Part shown: in pieces, positions 54,318 to 64,000 of the stretch
Layout: the number at the start of each line of letters is the position of its first letter
Position numbering within the stretch: position 1 is the stretch's first letter
Assembly: GCA_014058105.1 (NCBI GenBank)
Contig: JACGCM010000669.1
Location: forward strand, 2,356,001 to 2,420,000
Direction: 5' to 3'
From: Kingdonia uniflora
Lineage: Eukaryota; Streptophyta; Magnoliopsida; Ranunculales; Circaeasteraceae
DNA length: 64,000 bases
Position numbers and translations under genes: made by a program
The notes under the pieces: model-generated
Databases searched by the model: none
Told to the model about the DNA's origin: nothing
The model's input: the letters and a program-made list of their open reading frames with translations, nothing else

Positions 54318-55535
54318 GGGTATCGATAACAAATTTGAAGGATCACTTCCCGCAGTCTCGTAGGAATGCCGACAACTGATAGAAATCTCAAAGCACTACA
54401 CCAATCAAAGCGGTACCTTATACTGTCGTTCAGTCACGAGGCCTTACCTCAAGTGCCTCTCCAAACAAAAAGTAGACAAGATGCTCCATGATTTACATAA
54501 ACGGACTTGTGGCTCCCATGCCGCGGGTTGATCACTGGCAAACAAAGCCATTATACAAGGAGTATTCTGGCCCTTTATGCACAAGTAAGCAGAGGAGTAC
54601 TCATGCAAATGTGACGCATGATAGGGACATGGAAAGAGGATCCGTGCCTCCGCGCTCGAACTCCATGAAAGTAAGGTGTTTTGGCCATTCAAAAGATGGG
54701 CACTCGATCTTGTTGGCGAATTTCCTAATTCTCCAGGTAACCGCCGCCACCTACTCGTGGCTACCGTTTATTTTGTAAAATGGGTAGAAGCAGTTCCAGT
54801 CCATCGAACCAGTGAAGGAGAGGTCATCTCTTTTATTTGGGAACACATCATCACTCAGTTTGGGTGCCCCTACCTACCTCGTATCGATGTACCCAATTTG
54901 CTGGAGAAAAAGTTATAACTTTCTTCGTCCAACACTCACCGTCCAATCCCTACTACCCTCAAGGAAATTGCCAAAACAAAATCACCAACAAAACCATCGT
55001 GGATGGACTCAAGAAAATGCTACACTCACAGAAAAAAGGGAATTGGTTTCGAGAACTTTTTCATGTCTTATGGGCATATCGTACCACTCCATGTCAGTCG
55101 ACAGGTTGTACTATATTCCTCCTTGCTTATGGTACCAAGGTCGTCATTCCCTTTGAATACCATCATCCAGTTAGAGATTGCGAGCTAACTGACGAAGAAA
55201 ATAAGTTCGAATTGGCTTGCAACCTCAATTGGATCGATAAAACCAGAGAACGCGTCGTCACTAACCTAGGTCGATATCACCAAATGCTAGCCAGTTCTTA
55301 CAACAAACGGGTCAGAAGTCGTACCTTCCAAATCAATGATCTCGTCCTTAGAGAAATACCTAAACACCGTAAAAAGCTTCATGGTGGGAAATTAGCAGAT
55401 AATTGGGTGGGTTAATTCCTTATCATAGGTCTTTAAGGCCTGAGATCATACTACCTCATGACAGAAGAGGGAGTCTACATTTCAAGTCCTTGGAATACTA
55501 GGCAACTGAAACGATATTATTGTTAAAGTCTCTCA
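54318..55535 (+). pseudogene. Integrase of Tat-F
   Basis: The core in frame 54676-54918 keeps the first Asp in WALDLVGEFPNSPGNRRHLL. The second (RID) is followed by a small deletion that shifts frame (RIDVPN against RIDNG). In frame 54837-55415 the catalytic Glu is Lys: GNCQNKITN, where Tat-E has GNGQVEITN. The C-terminal part is long and open: RELFHVLWAYRTTPCQSTGC, HHPVRDCELTDEENKFELAC, NLNWIDKTRERVVTNLGRYH. Tat-B shares the Glu-to-Lys change. Confidence 0.9.
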
Positions 55536-55679
55536 CTGCTTTATTTTAGTTTTACCCCTTTTTTATTCCAGAAGTGAGATTTCCATCTCCATCCAATGTA
55601 AATTCTTTTTCAGAATTCAATGAAACTTAGAAGTTTTTCTTCATACATCTCTCTACTTTGTAGACAATACATAGATTAA

Positions 55680-56040
55680 AGCATAGATAATACTAGCTTT
55701 TAATCGATAATCATATAAGTTAAATTAAGAATACACTTGGTTTGGTTGACTCTATTAAATCCCCTGCGGTTAGAACAAGGTAGCACTTATTTTCAATCAA
55801 AGGACTCTGCCAGACATAAGATAAGGCAATAGTAAAACAAGTTTTTATCTCTTTCAATATGTCTGCGACATTCTACCCGTAAATTCATGTTACGCCTGCT
55901 TGACTGACTAAGCTCAACTCCAAGATTAAAACGAAGGTGATAATAGTTTTCAATCAAAGAGCTCAACTAGATATACGATAAAGCAAAGGTAAAACTAGAT
56001 TTCATCTCTCAACATGGCTATAACATATTATTTATTTTAA
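55680..56040 (+). repeat. Diverged copies of the 160-bp repeat, Tat-F
   Basis: Two units related to the Tat-B array at 11861-12340 (shared CCAGACATAAGATAA and AATCAAAGA(G/C)). Confidence 0.8.
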
Positions 56041-56044
56041 GGTT

Positions 56045-56632
56045 TATACAGAACCACTACAATGGATTATGTTATGCTGTTGGGATTTTAGCTACGCTTT
56101 CCTTTACAATAGGAGGTCGACTAGTCATAAATCTCGAGCTTGCGTAATCACTACAATCCTGTCCTGCTCTATCAATTCAGCAAATCACAGGCCTAGATCT
56201 ATCCCCATGGAACTCATGTAGTATCCTCGATCTATATCAACCTTGTAGATACATCCCTTTGCTGACACATAGTCAAACAAGGTATCTCTCTCTAACTCAA
56301 CTCTTTTTATATCTTTTACAAAATAAACAATCACCGACTTTAGCAATTTTGAATGTCGGGCCTAAGTTAAAACTGAGTGAGATAAAACCGTCCTCGACCT
56401 CTGATGGCGATCTTCTAACCTCTTGTACCGTGCTTTATGACTCTCTCGTTCTCTTTCTATTAGATCTATAAAAGCAATATTCTCTACTGATTTTTTGTCA
56501 GCTTTAGCTGACTCAACTTGATTAATCACCTCCAAATAAACCACATGAGCACGAAGTATCTTGATCTCCTTGTTTAGTTCTTCCACGTCTGGATTTTTTT
56601 AACAATTTATCTTCTTCCTTTATCACAATCTC
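56045..56632 (-). pseudogene. Antisense gene, decayed end of coiled-coil exon, Tat-F
   Basis: The minus-strand frame 56362-56586 continues the coiled coil after a frameshift: MEELNKEIKILRAHVVYLEV, ENIAFIDLIERERESHKARY. Below about 56360 no coding signal remains. Confidence 0.6.
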
Positions 56633-57511
56633 CTACCCTCTGATCACAGACTCTAGCAATTTTTTCCTGATAAGTGTGGCGTACAGCTTTATTTGACATT
56701 CCTGTATTTGCTCAACTCTTTTACGTACATGCCCTTTAATTTGAGCAACATCCCCCTCCAACTCTCTTATTCGAGTTGACATACTAATGACATCACCACA
56801 AACAAGAGGAACTCTGGTATCATTATTCTTCTTCTTCGAGCATTCGCTAGCCTCGATGCTTCTGACACGCAAATTCGTCTGTGCCAAATCAATTTTTAAT
56901 TGAGCCACTCTCTTATTCAACTCATTACATTTGTATTGTACCATCCCAAACTCAATATATTTTGTAGAGAAAGCTGTAGTCAATTGTTCGGCTACAACTT
57001 CAGATGCAGACAAATCGTTTCGAGCTCCCTTTAGCTCGTTATCTTTATCAGCTAATTTCTTCTTCAATCGCCCAAGCTCGCTCCTGCTATTCTCCAGATC
57101 AGATCCAATTTGCTTTTCTTTATGAGTTTTCCAGGCCAGATCATTTCTAAAACCAGCCATCGACCGATTTAAACCTTCCTCTGATCTTTCTAGAGCATCT
57201 ATAAGGTAATGAGCCATGCTAGCTTCCCTGTTCTTTACCACCAATGCCTCATTCTGGCTTTTGAGTTTCGCTGCATGTTCTTTTAACTCCTCGAGTTCTT
57301 TCTGCCCTTTCTCAATTTTTTCATCCTCTTCCTCAATCTATCAAGTCAGGTCGACAGTAGCCTGTGTTACCTTAACAAACTTGAAGTGCACCTTCACATG
57401 TTGATCTTTTCTATCTTTATTTGCCTTTCTCATCCAATCGAACTCCGCTGCAAACTTTTTGTAACATTGACGAGCTTCATCTTCGCGTAAGCATGGCGAT
57501 TCTAATTCGAC
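56633..57511 (-). pseudogene. Antisense gene, long coiled-coil exon, Tat-F
   Basis: Runs antisense to gag-pol from a splice acceptor (TTATGTGCAG on the minus strand, ending at 57512). It reads VELESPCLREDEARQCYKKF, one stop near 57340, then 203 uninterrupted codons (57244-56633). Heptad-like sequence follows: NREASMAHYLIDALERSEEG, DLENSRSELGRLKKKLADKD, KDNELKGARNDLSASEVVAE, TRIRELEGDVAQIKGHVRKR. This is the largest surviving open frame of the 3' zone. The predicted product is a long alpha-helical coiled-coil protein tail; partner and location unknown. Confidence 0.8.
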
Positions 57512-57869
57512 CTGCACATAACAGTTATATTATATCAAGTTCAATTCAAAATGCTCAATCACTACATATGACTCATTTCTAACAAAATATCTATTTTTTG
57601 GCATCTACTGTATAAAACTACTTCTCGACTTAAGGTCGAAGTACAATCTCGGATGAATGCTCCATAACAAATACTTCCAACTCTAAGGTACACATTCTCT
57701 ATATTTTTGTTTGTCAAAAACTAACATCATTTATACGCACCATTCCAGTGTCGTTTGCACCTAAATAGGTAACAAGTTTTTGGTCCGTCTCTACCCTTTA
57801 TCTATTACTTTGTACCTTTATATTAATGAAGCATACAAATCACATATTTCTTGCTCTATTCTAACCTGC

Positions 57870-57995
57870 AGCTCCTCTTGCGAAGATAACAGGGATGTTG
57901 AGGTCTCTCTCTCCATAGGAAGCTCAACCTCTAAATCTTTTATTCAAAAGTGCATGACCTTAAGTTCCTACAACAAGGTTTACAAAAGAAACTTA
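57870..57995 (-). pseudogene. Antisense gene, small exon, Tat-F
   Basis: The minus strand reads DLEVELPMERETSTSLLSSQ and EELQ, ending at a GT donor (GAGCTGCAG then GTTAGAATAG, near 57868). It links the acidic exon to the coiled-coil exon. Confidence 0.6.
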
Positions 57996-58082
57996 GCCTA
58001 TAGAATTCTATCCAAAATATATCCATAGTTTACAACCATTCTCAAATATTCATACAATCACAGTTCTATCATACTATCCTAC

Positions 58083-58511
58083 CTTCTCATTCTCCAACTC
58101 TGGGCGTTCGTTGTCATCCCCTTGGTTGTCTCCCACCGTCTGGGGAGACACACCATCCAGCCCATCCACAACACCAGCGGCAACATATTTAGTCTCTTCA
58201 CCCTCATCATCCGCCACATAGGTATCTGCCCTAATGGCGTCCACCTCATCTTCAGAATATCATTTGGACATAAGGTGACGCCCAAGCCTGTCACTCTCAG
58301 CTACCGCTTCCTCCAAATCTACTCTCACCTTCGACTGAAGGTTATTGATCTCTACTACTTGGGAAGCCTTCAAAACCTCCAGCCGCTTCCCCTCTTTGCT
58401 CAAATCAGATTTCAATCGAGCTACGTTTCTTTTGGGCTCGACCTTCTTCCTTGTCAGCTCGGCCCTCTCCTCCTCAACCCTGAGGTATATTCCCTTCATC
58501 AGCCGAGCATC
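58083..58511 (-). pseudogene. Antisense gene, helical and acidic exon (block 5), Tat-F
   Basis: After the acceptor TTTTGGCAG the exon reads MLGLMKGIYLRVEEERAELT, RKKVEPKRNVARLKSDLSKE, VEINNLQSKVRVDLEEAVAE. After a stop, an acidic stretch follows: ADTYVADDEGEETKYVAAGV, VDGLDGVSPQTVGDNQGDDN, ERPELENEK, ending at a GT donor (58082). The first residues match the exon stub of Tat-D at 27646-27682. Confidence 0.75.
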
Positions 58512-58602
58512 CTGCCAAAATCAAGAAAAAATAGATCTCATTGATTACCTGGAATCATAATACAAAGTCTACCACAAAATATATTCAAGCTTATGAACAT
58601 AC
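58512..58602 (-). other. Intron of the antisense gene, Tat-F, conserved with Tat-D
   Basis: On the minus strand GTATGTTCAT to TTTTGGCAG, 91 bp. Same position as the 75-bp intron at 27571-27645 of Tat-D. Confidence 0.8.
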
Positions 58603-59075
58603 CATTCCGTTCATCTCTGCCTCCCCGTGGAGAGCTGCCATTCTGGCTTTTTCCTTCGCCTCTTTTCAATCATCTTCCACCACAGGTCGATCTTCTATGA
58701 CCTTCACCCCTGAGGTTTTGGGTTCAACCATTCTACTTTTGCCCCCGGCCTCGCCACTTTCCGTGGTCCCATAAGCCGAAGGACGCTTCAGCATTTGCCT
58801 TTTGGGGAACGTTTGAGCTAGTTTGCTCGAAGTAACGGACTCAGGTAATCCTACGCATTCCACTCTAGGGACCTTGGGCAAGTTCACTTGCCTTTCCCCA
58901 TCAGTCCTCTTCTTCTTGCTACTGTCTGCACTTGTTATTTGCCCTGTTGACTGAGATTTCAAAACTTTATCAACTCGGCTGTTAATACACTTTTTTCTAC
59001 TAATGCCAAGATTTTCTAGTATAGCCTCGAGCTCTGTATCCTCATAAGCAACTGTATTCAACAATGATTACTTCC
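58603..59075 (-). pseudogene. Antisense gene block 4 (basic), Tat-F
   Basis: The minus-strand frame 59064-58666 reads MLNTVAYEDTELEAILENLG, ISRKKCINSRVDKVLKSQST, SSKKKRTDGERQVNLPKVPR, TSSKLAQTFPKRQMLKRPSA and YGTTESGEAGGK. Several Lys/Arg clusters look like nuclear localisation signals. It ends EAEMNGM at the donor. It matches Tat-D 27046-27570 in order and motifs. Confidence 0.8.
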
Positions 59076-59149
59076 TCTTCACCTGTGATTTAGGACCGGC
59101 AACATATAAAACATTGATATCAACGAGCATTTTATTGTCATGCAAATTC

Positions 59150-59862
59150 AGCTATAAATCTCATAAAGTTTTCATGGCTATACTTTGTTTTATTATTCTA
59201 AAAGAAGTTCCATGGGTTCTTCATTATCTCTCTGAAGGAAATCACCCTTCATCCATATTACATTTTCATTCCATGGTCGACCTGCTGAGTTCAGATTGAA
59301 GAAGCGAGGTCAAGATGCGTTCGCACTGAAATATGCCCCTCCACTTGTATAATAGTTTTTTACACCATAAAACTACAATACATCCTCAGAGGTTATCCAC
59401 CTCTTTCTTCCATCACCTTCCCACCGAATATTCGAAGTTTCACAACCGATATGAGTTTCATAATCCCTTTCATAAGATTTCTAAGGGGAAGACTCTATCC
59501 GTACTCCAACTGAGTCAGGTAACATAAAAAACCCTCCAAAGAGATCGATTCCTCTATATCCTTGTCCCGTTTCTCCATCGCCAAATCAGCCAACAGATAA
59601 AAATATTCCTCTCCTGTTACTACAGTGCTACCCTTAAATTGCCTACGGGCATAATCTATACAATTACCCCATCTACCTCTTATAGAAGCCTTGGCTTTAC
59701 AAAACTCTTTGAATGTATCAAAACGAGGAGGATAGGATACCACTCTTCCAGGGAAACCTAAAAATATATCGATACCTTTTTCTTCCTAACTTCCGACGTT
59801 CTACTCTCAGACTCAACCGACCGACAAGAGGTTGATGCCTTACTTACAGGGGAACTCCTCAT
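59150..59862 (-). pseudogene. Antisense gene block 3 (SYPP / RRQFKG domain), Tat-F
   Basis: Starts MRSSPVSKASTSCRSVESES near 59862. The core (frame 59743-59495) is VSYPPRFDTFKEFCKAKASI, RGRWGNCIDYARRQFKGSTV, GEEYFYLLADLAMEKRDKDI and SLEGFLCYLTQLEYG. After stops it continues FYGVKNYYTSGGAYFSANAS, FFNLNSAGRPWNENVIWMKG, LQRDNEEPMELL. Tat-D shows the same sequence of motifs on the opposite genomic strand, always antisense to its element. It resembles plant proteins annotated as putative gypsy-type or plant transposon proteins; family not confirmed. Confidence 0.82.
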
Positions 59863-60219
59863 AATCAACTACAAGAAGTGTATTTTTTTTCTTACACAAC
59901 TCTCCTCACGTTCGACCTACACAGGTCCAGGTATCTATCATAATCTTTTAAAATACGTCAACATTCCAATATCTTTCATATATTATAGACAGCCAATTTT
60001 CCTAGATTACTATAAATATTAATTGATTACTTTTCTTAGCAATACCAAATGATCTTCAAAAAAATACATATACACATCACAAATCCTCTGCTAACCATTT
60101 ATGCCAGAGTACGAATCTGAGGCAGCGCCGTATCCTTCCCTCACCACGCTGTTATACAACCGCGACTCAGTTTCAATGATTCTCACACGCTTTGACTGAT
60201 GATCCCTTTCGCTTAAATC

Positions 60220-60417
60220 TTAACGAGTTTTTGCACCATTTGTGCCTCTCGTTTTTCTACCGCTCCCACTGCTTTTCAAGTTTTCAAAAGTTGAAAAATG
60301 TTTAATTGACGAAGATGAAGTAGTATTTATATTTTCTCTCTCTAACTTCTGGCAGTTATTGAGCCTCGCATGAGCCGTCCTCAGTTTTGGAAATGAGGTA
60401 TCCCTTCCACTATCCAT
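60220..60417 (-). pseudogene. Antisense gene, Ser-rich basic exon, Tat-F
   Basis: The minus strand reads MDSGRDTSFPKLRTAHARLN, NTTSSSSIKHFSTFENLKSS, GSGRKTRGTNGAKTR. A broken parallel lies in Tat-D near 25640-25800. Confidence 0.55.
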
Positions 60418-60929
60418 ATCAGATGTCTAGCACCTTTTGGGTAAAAACGCCTTTCTATCATTGCCTTTTCCTTTGCATTTTATTCTATTTCTATCTCTCT
60501 TTTCCAAATTGCCTTCGAACCTCACCACACTCATGATGATTCACACTTACACGCAATCGGGTTTTCACAACTTTAGCACAAAGGACAAAATCAAAAACTT
60601 CCTACTATTTCTATACGTCCTTTTTCAACTCTTATAGCAACATTACGTCATTTCCAAAGCTCGCACAACAAAGTTTCAAATATTTTCAAATTCATATTTC
60701 ACAATAGTCACAAACAGCCATCACAAAAAAAGGATATATTCCACAATAATTTCTTTCAAATTATTCAAACACAAGCAGTTACATTCTATCACCCCTATTT
60801 TTACACCAATTCTGTTCAACTCACATATAATTATTACATGTAAAATAGCCTTCATGACCTGGGAAGCCACATCCAATCAATAAACCTACAGCGATCCTTA
60901 CATCCTCGAAATTGATATCTTATTTAGCA

Positions 60930-61195
60930 ATTAATCCAACCACCTCTTCTCGATTTGCAGGATCTGTTACCAGTTCACGAAAAAACCCTTCATAGAAAAA
61001 ATGTGCATACTCAAGTTCCCTGCCCATCGAATCTAAACCTTTAAATTGATATTCCCTCCCAGGAAACTCAGCATGATAATCCAGCAGTACAAAAATTCAC
61101 TCACGCACTTCAGCGATCTTTATTGCCAATCGTCCTTCAGCGGCATAACAGATTCTCTGGGCTCGAGTCCACATCACTCTTATTATCTCTTTCCC
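60930..61195 (-). pseudogene. Antisense gene block 2 (AEGRLA domain), Tat-F
   Basis: The minus strand reads VMWTRAQRICYAAEGRLAIK, IAEVRE, a stop, IFVLLDYHAEFPGREYQFKG, LDSMGRELEYAHFFYEGFFR, ELVTDPANREEVVGLIAK. This is the most complete copy of the block, shared with Tat-B, Tat-D and Tat-E, and marks the likely N-terminus of the antisense protein. Confidence 0.78.
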
Positions 61196-62019
61196 CAAAT
61201 TTAGAAATCATTATACACTTATTTATCAATTTTTACTATCAATTTTACGTTAATCATGCTATTTTCCTTTTATCTCGTAACAGACGCCCCATATCTAGAG
61301 AGAAATTATTTGAACGTATCTCTTCCCATCGAACTCCGTCATTCCATACTATTACCGATCAAACTTATTATTTCCAAATCTAATTTTCTAAAACGACCTC
61401 AACAAGATCGATTCTTCATTCTAAAACTCCTAAAAAAAAATTCTCTCCCACATTCTCAGTTCACAGATCAAATACTATTTACCTTTTAACATATATATTC
61501 AAAGATAAATGTATACCAGTTTGATTATTACAAGTATTTTACTTTTTGCCCTCATACATTCTATTTCATACAATATTCTTAATTTCATATTGCTCGATTT
61601 CTAGAGTTATTCAATTTCTATATCAGTACAAATTTGAATTACAAATTTTATTCACCTTGAAACATATTACAAGTATTTTTATAGATAACAAGTCTTTCAA
61701 GTACTCAACAACAAGTAATTTGCTGATGAAGTTCTGTCTAATACTCAGCTTCAGGAACTTTATAGATAATAAGTTTTTCAGTGCTTTGAAAGCTAACAAG
61801 TCTTTTAGGTACTCCGAAGCTTCAAATCCTTCATTTCGTCCTGCTTCAGTAATTTTTTACCCTGATGCAGAGCAGAAATTGGAAACATACAAGATCCTCC
61901 CTTCCATAAGTTTGGTCGAAGTCTAGAGGAACTTCAAATGTTCTTGAACAAACCCTATAAACTAAAGGTCTTCATAGTGCAAAGTAGTGATGGAAATACA
62001 GAAACAGTCTTCCATTCTC
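61196..62019 (+). other. Tat-F spacer with 27-bp-type repeats
   Basis: AT-rich. Repeats of TAGATAACAAGTCTTTCAAG type lie at 61668-61815, parallel to the Tat-B array. The open frames here show no recognisable protein. Confidence 0.6.
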
Positions 62020-62340
62020 CTTCTACCTTCTCCTCCACTACCATCCCTGCCTCCCCTATAACCACCAACCCCTCAGAGTTGGTCGAGATGAGAAAGGCCC
62101 GACCTTAGAATCTGTTATGACGTAAAACATTAGCATAACTGTACCGCAGTTACGCCAATCCCTACATCTGTCTCCCTAACCTTGTCCTCCGTAAGGATGC
62201 GGAGACAAACCCAACGTTGCTTGCCTGTCAAGACAACATAGTGAAACCTCCATCTATATTAAAAATCCTCCTCAGCTTCAACCACTTCATTTTTCGATAT
62301 TCCTTGATACGTCGGAGGAATAAGAACAGGAGTTAGATTC
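62020..62340 (-). pseudogene. Antisense block 1 (FHY / LTEDK domain), Tat-F
   Basis: The minus strand reads LTPVLIPPTYQGISKNEVVE, AEEDF, a stop, YRWRFHYVVLTGKQRWVCLR, ILTEDKVRETDVGIGVTAVQ. Same pattern as Tat-B and Tat-D. Confidence 0.68.
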
Positions 62341-62762
62341 TCCAAGGCATGATCTCTGAAAAGCTTCAACTTCATCCTCTATATTTTAGAAGTGATTATC
62401 TCTTCAAGAACCATGTTGTGAGTCTTTATCATCTTCATACACTTGCGGAAGATTTTATATCAGGACAAGCATACTTGGCCACCAACCTCGGTACAGGTAC
62501 TATTTATATAACCTTACATTTATTGTACAGGTATATTTTCCTAAGTATCATCATTCAATACGACGAGACTCTTCAAACCCTAACCGTTACATACATCATT
62601 ATTCTCCTCAATAATAAATGTACGTACTTTCCCCTTGACACGCGCATTCTTCGTGCAGTCAAACACCAACATTACTTCCTTCCACATTCAAATTTCTAAC
62701 CCATATCCTAAAATTTTTTTCTCAACCCAAGCCACTCATGACTTCGGTTGTGAGGGGACGAT
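62341..62762 (+). other. Non-coding 3' end and purine tract of Tat-F
   Basis: Alignable with Tat-B 13931-14363. It ends in the purine-rich GTGAGGGGACGAT before the LTR. Confidence 0.65.
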
Positions 62763-63376
62763 TATAGGGGCCAACCCCTCGATCTTGCCTAAATCGATCT
62801 ATCTTTAGTTCGAACTACCTCAATGTCAGACTCATACATTCTCCACACATCCTCACCAGTCAACATTGCCACATACTCTTTGAACTGACAAGAAACGTAG
62901 GCCGAGCTCAAACTAAAAAGCCTGAACAAGTTAAAGCCAATTGTCTCTCTCAAGCTCTGCAGTTACTCAGTTAACCGCCACTAATCATATTGTTCAGAGA
63001 ACATGCTCCAGCATGATGAAGAAGTACGGGAGAGGCTTATATAAAGAAAAAGTGCCAGAAGATATAGGGACAAGAAGATTATAGGAGAAATCACAAGGAA
63101 GACTATATTTCCTGGATTCTCCAAAACTTCAATATTCTTATTTACAAGATCAAGCATTTCTAAGTCTGATCACTTGTAATAAGATATCTGCCTCAAGCAA
63201 TAAACGTCACTATTACAAAAATCCTCAACCCGAGGTCGTGGTTTTTTAACCTATTCATTGGTTTTTTACGCTAAATACCTATGTTATTTCCAGTTATCAA
63301 TTAGATTTTATTTCAGATACATTGATATAAGAGCTAACTCCAGGCCACTTCGACTTTACAGAATTAGGCCATTATA
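62763..63376 (+). repeat. 3' LTR of Tat-F
   Basis: Starts TATAGGGGCC, ends GGCCATTATA, followed by CCACT. Confidence 0.93.
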
Positions 63377-64000
63377 CCACTCATCTCGAATAGATGAGTA
63401 GTTCCTTTTGGTAAGACTTGAGTGTCCCATTTTTTAGTATCCATGAATCCATTCCTAACTACAATTTAAGGTGCTTGAACATATTGTTTATTGTGAGGAA
63501 AGGATTCCCAAACACTTAAAAATTAGACACTCACCAGGCACTCAAACCTCACCATACACCTATTTTCGTTGGTTACTGACTTAGTATAGTTTTAAGAGGC
63601 AAAAATTGTATAGGTGGCAAGAGAAGTTAATGTGACAATAATTCAAACTTTATTTTTTCTCATCTTACTTGTATTTTCTGCCCTCTCTTAAATCAGTCAT
63701 TTTCTCTCACTCTTTCTCTGTCTTCCATCACCATCATTTTGGGAGATCACTGGCAAGAATTAAGGTAGTAGAAAGGTTCACGACCACGACGAAATAGAAG
63801 TCATAGTTGTCCAGGTTGAGAAAAGATGATAAACCGTAAGAGTAGTGATTTGGGAAATTTTTGAAATTCATTTTGCACTGAGAGGGTTTAGGGTGTTGGA
63901 ATCTGCAATTTATCACTGGTTAGTTAGTACTTCCCACTTCAGAGATATCCTTGTAATTAGATTTTTTTACTAACCATATAAGCATCCCCTTCTTCGCTTC
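63377..64000 (+). other. Right flank, unassigned
   Basis: AT-rich, with no recognisable gene. It begins with the Tat-F duplication CCACT and a short hairpin: ACTCATCT (63379-63386) pairs with AGATGAGT (63392-63399) across a 5-base loop. Confidence 0.5.

Larger units (their letters stand above)
49630..63376 (+). mobile_element. Tat-F LTR retrotransposon, best-preserved Tat copy
   Basis: A 13.7-kb element flanked by CCACT (49625-49629 and 63377-63381), with LTRs of 618 and 614 bp. It is the same family as Tat-B by LTR and internal sequence, and carries the full 6.7-kb 3' zone with the complete antisense gene. Both LTRs begin TA, not TG. Gag-pol has stops, frameshifts and a deletion of about 360 bp across the second RNase H. 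Confidence 0.95.

Noticed and set aside
61123..61926. Plus-strand proteins in the Tat-F 3' zone
   Set aside because: Overlapping AT-rich frames in a repeat-containing spacer, not conserved in Tat-B.

Overview
The window is plant nuclear DNA, almost certainly from a eudicot. It is AT-rich and nearly filled by decayed LTR retrotransposons of the Ty3/gypsy Tat and Athila lineages, nested in one another, with one CACTA DNA transposon carrying copies of host genes. I see no intact protein-coding gene, no tRNA or rRNA and no bacterial feature. Such nesting with heavy stop-codon decay is typical of pericentromeric or other heterochromatic plant DNA.

Layout. (1) Tat-A, the oldest element, lies on the minus strand and is cut into four pieces: 1-1572, 14983-18107, 34279-34667 and 47664-48400. 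Its 5' LTR is at 47855-48400; its 3' end lies left of the window. (2) Tat-B (+, 1573-14982, target duplication GATAT) sits in the second RNase H of Tat-A. It is itself split by a CACTA transposon (4118-8111, duplication AAT). (3) Athila-C (-, 18108-34278) sits in the Tat-A gag. It is split in its RNase H by Tat-D (-, 22745-28014, duplication ATAGT), which has lost gag-pol. (4) Tat-E (+, 34668-47663, duplication GTTTC) sits in the Tat-A gag start. (5) Tat-F (+, 49630-63376, duplication CCACT) stands alone to the right. Five exact target duplications make this history well supported.

The Tat elements show the order gag, zinc knuckle, protease, reverse transcriptase, RNase H, a second (archaeal-type) RNase H and integrase. 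A 3' zone of several kb follows, with tandem repeats and an antisense gene. That antisense gene recurs in Tat-B, Tat-D, Tat-E and Tat-F. It has its own conserved blocks and at least one intron shared by Tat-D and Tat-F, and it ends in a long coiled coil.

The most striking object is the CACTA element. It carries a full-length, intronless copy of the host mRNA 3'-end processing factor CstF50, in a single frame with seven in-frame stops. Beside it is an oxidosqualene cyclase (triterpene synthase) fragment that keeps an intron. One transposon thus holds one RNA-derived and one DNA-derived capture. Everything here looks dead as protein-coding DNA; the interest lies in the capture events, the antisense gene and the datable nesting.
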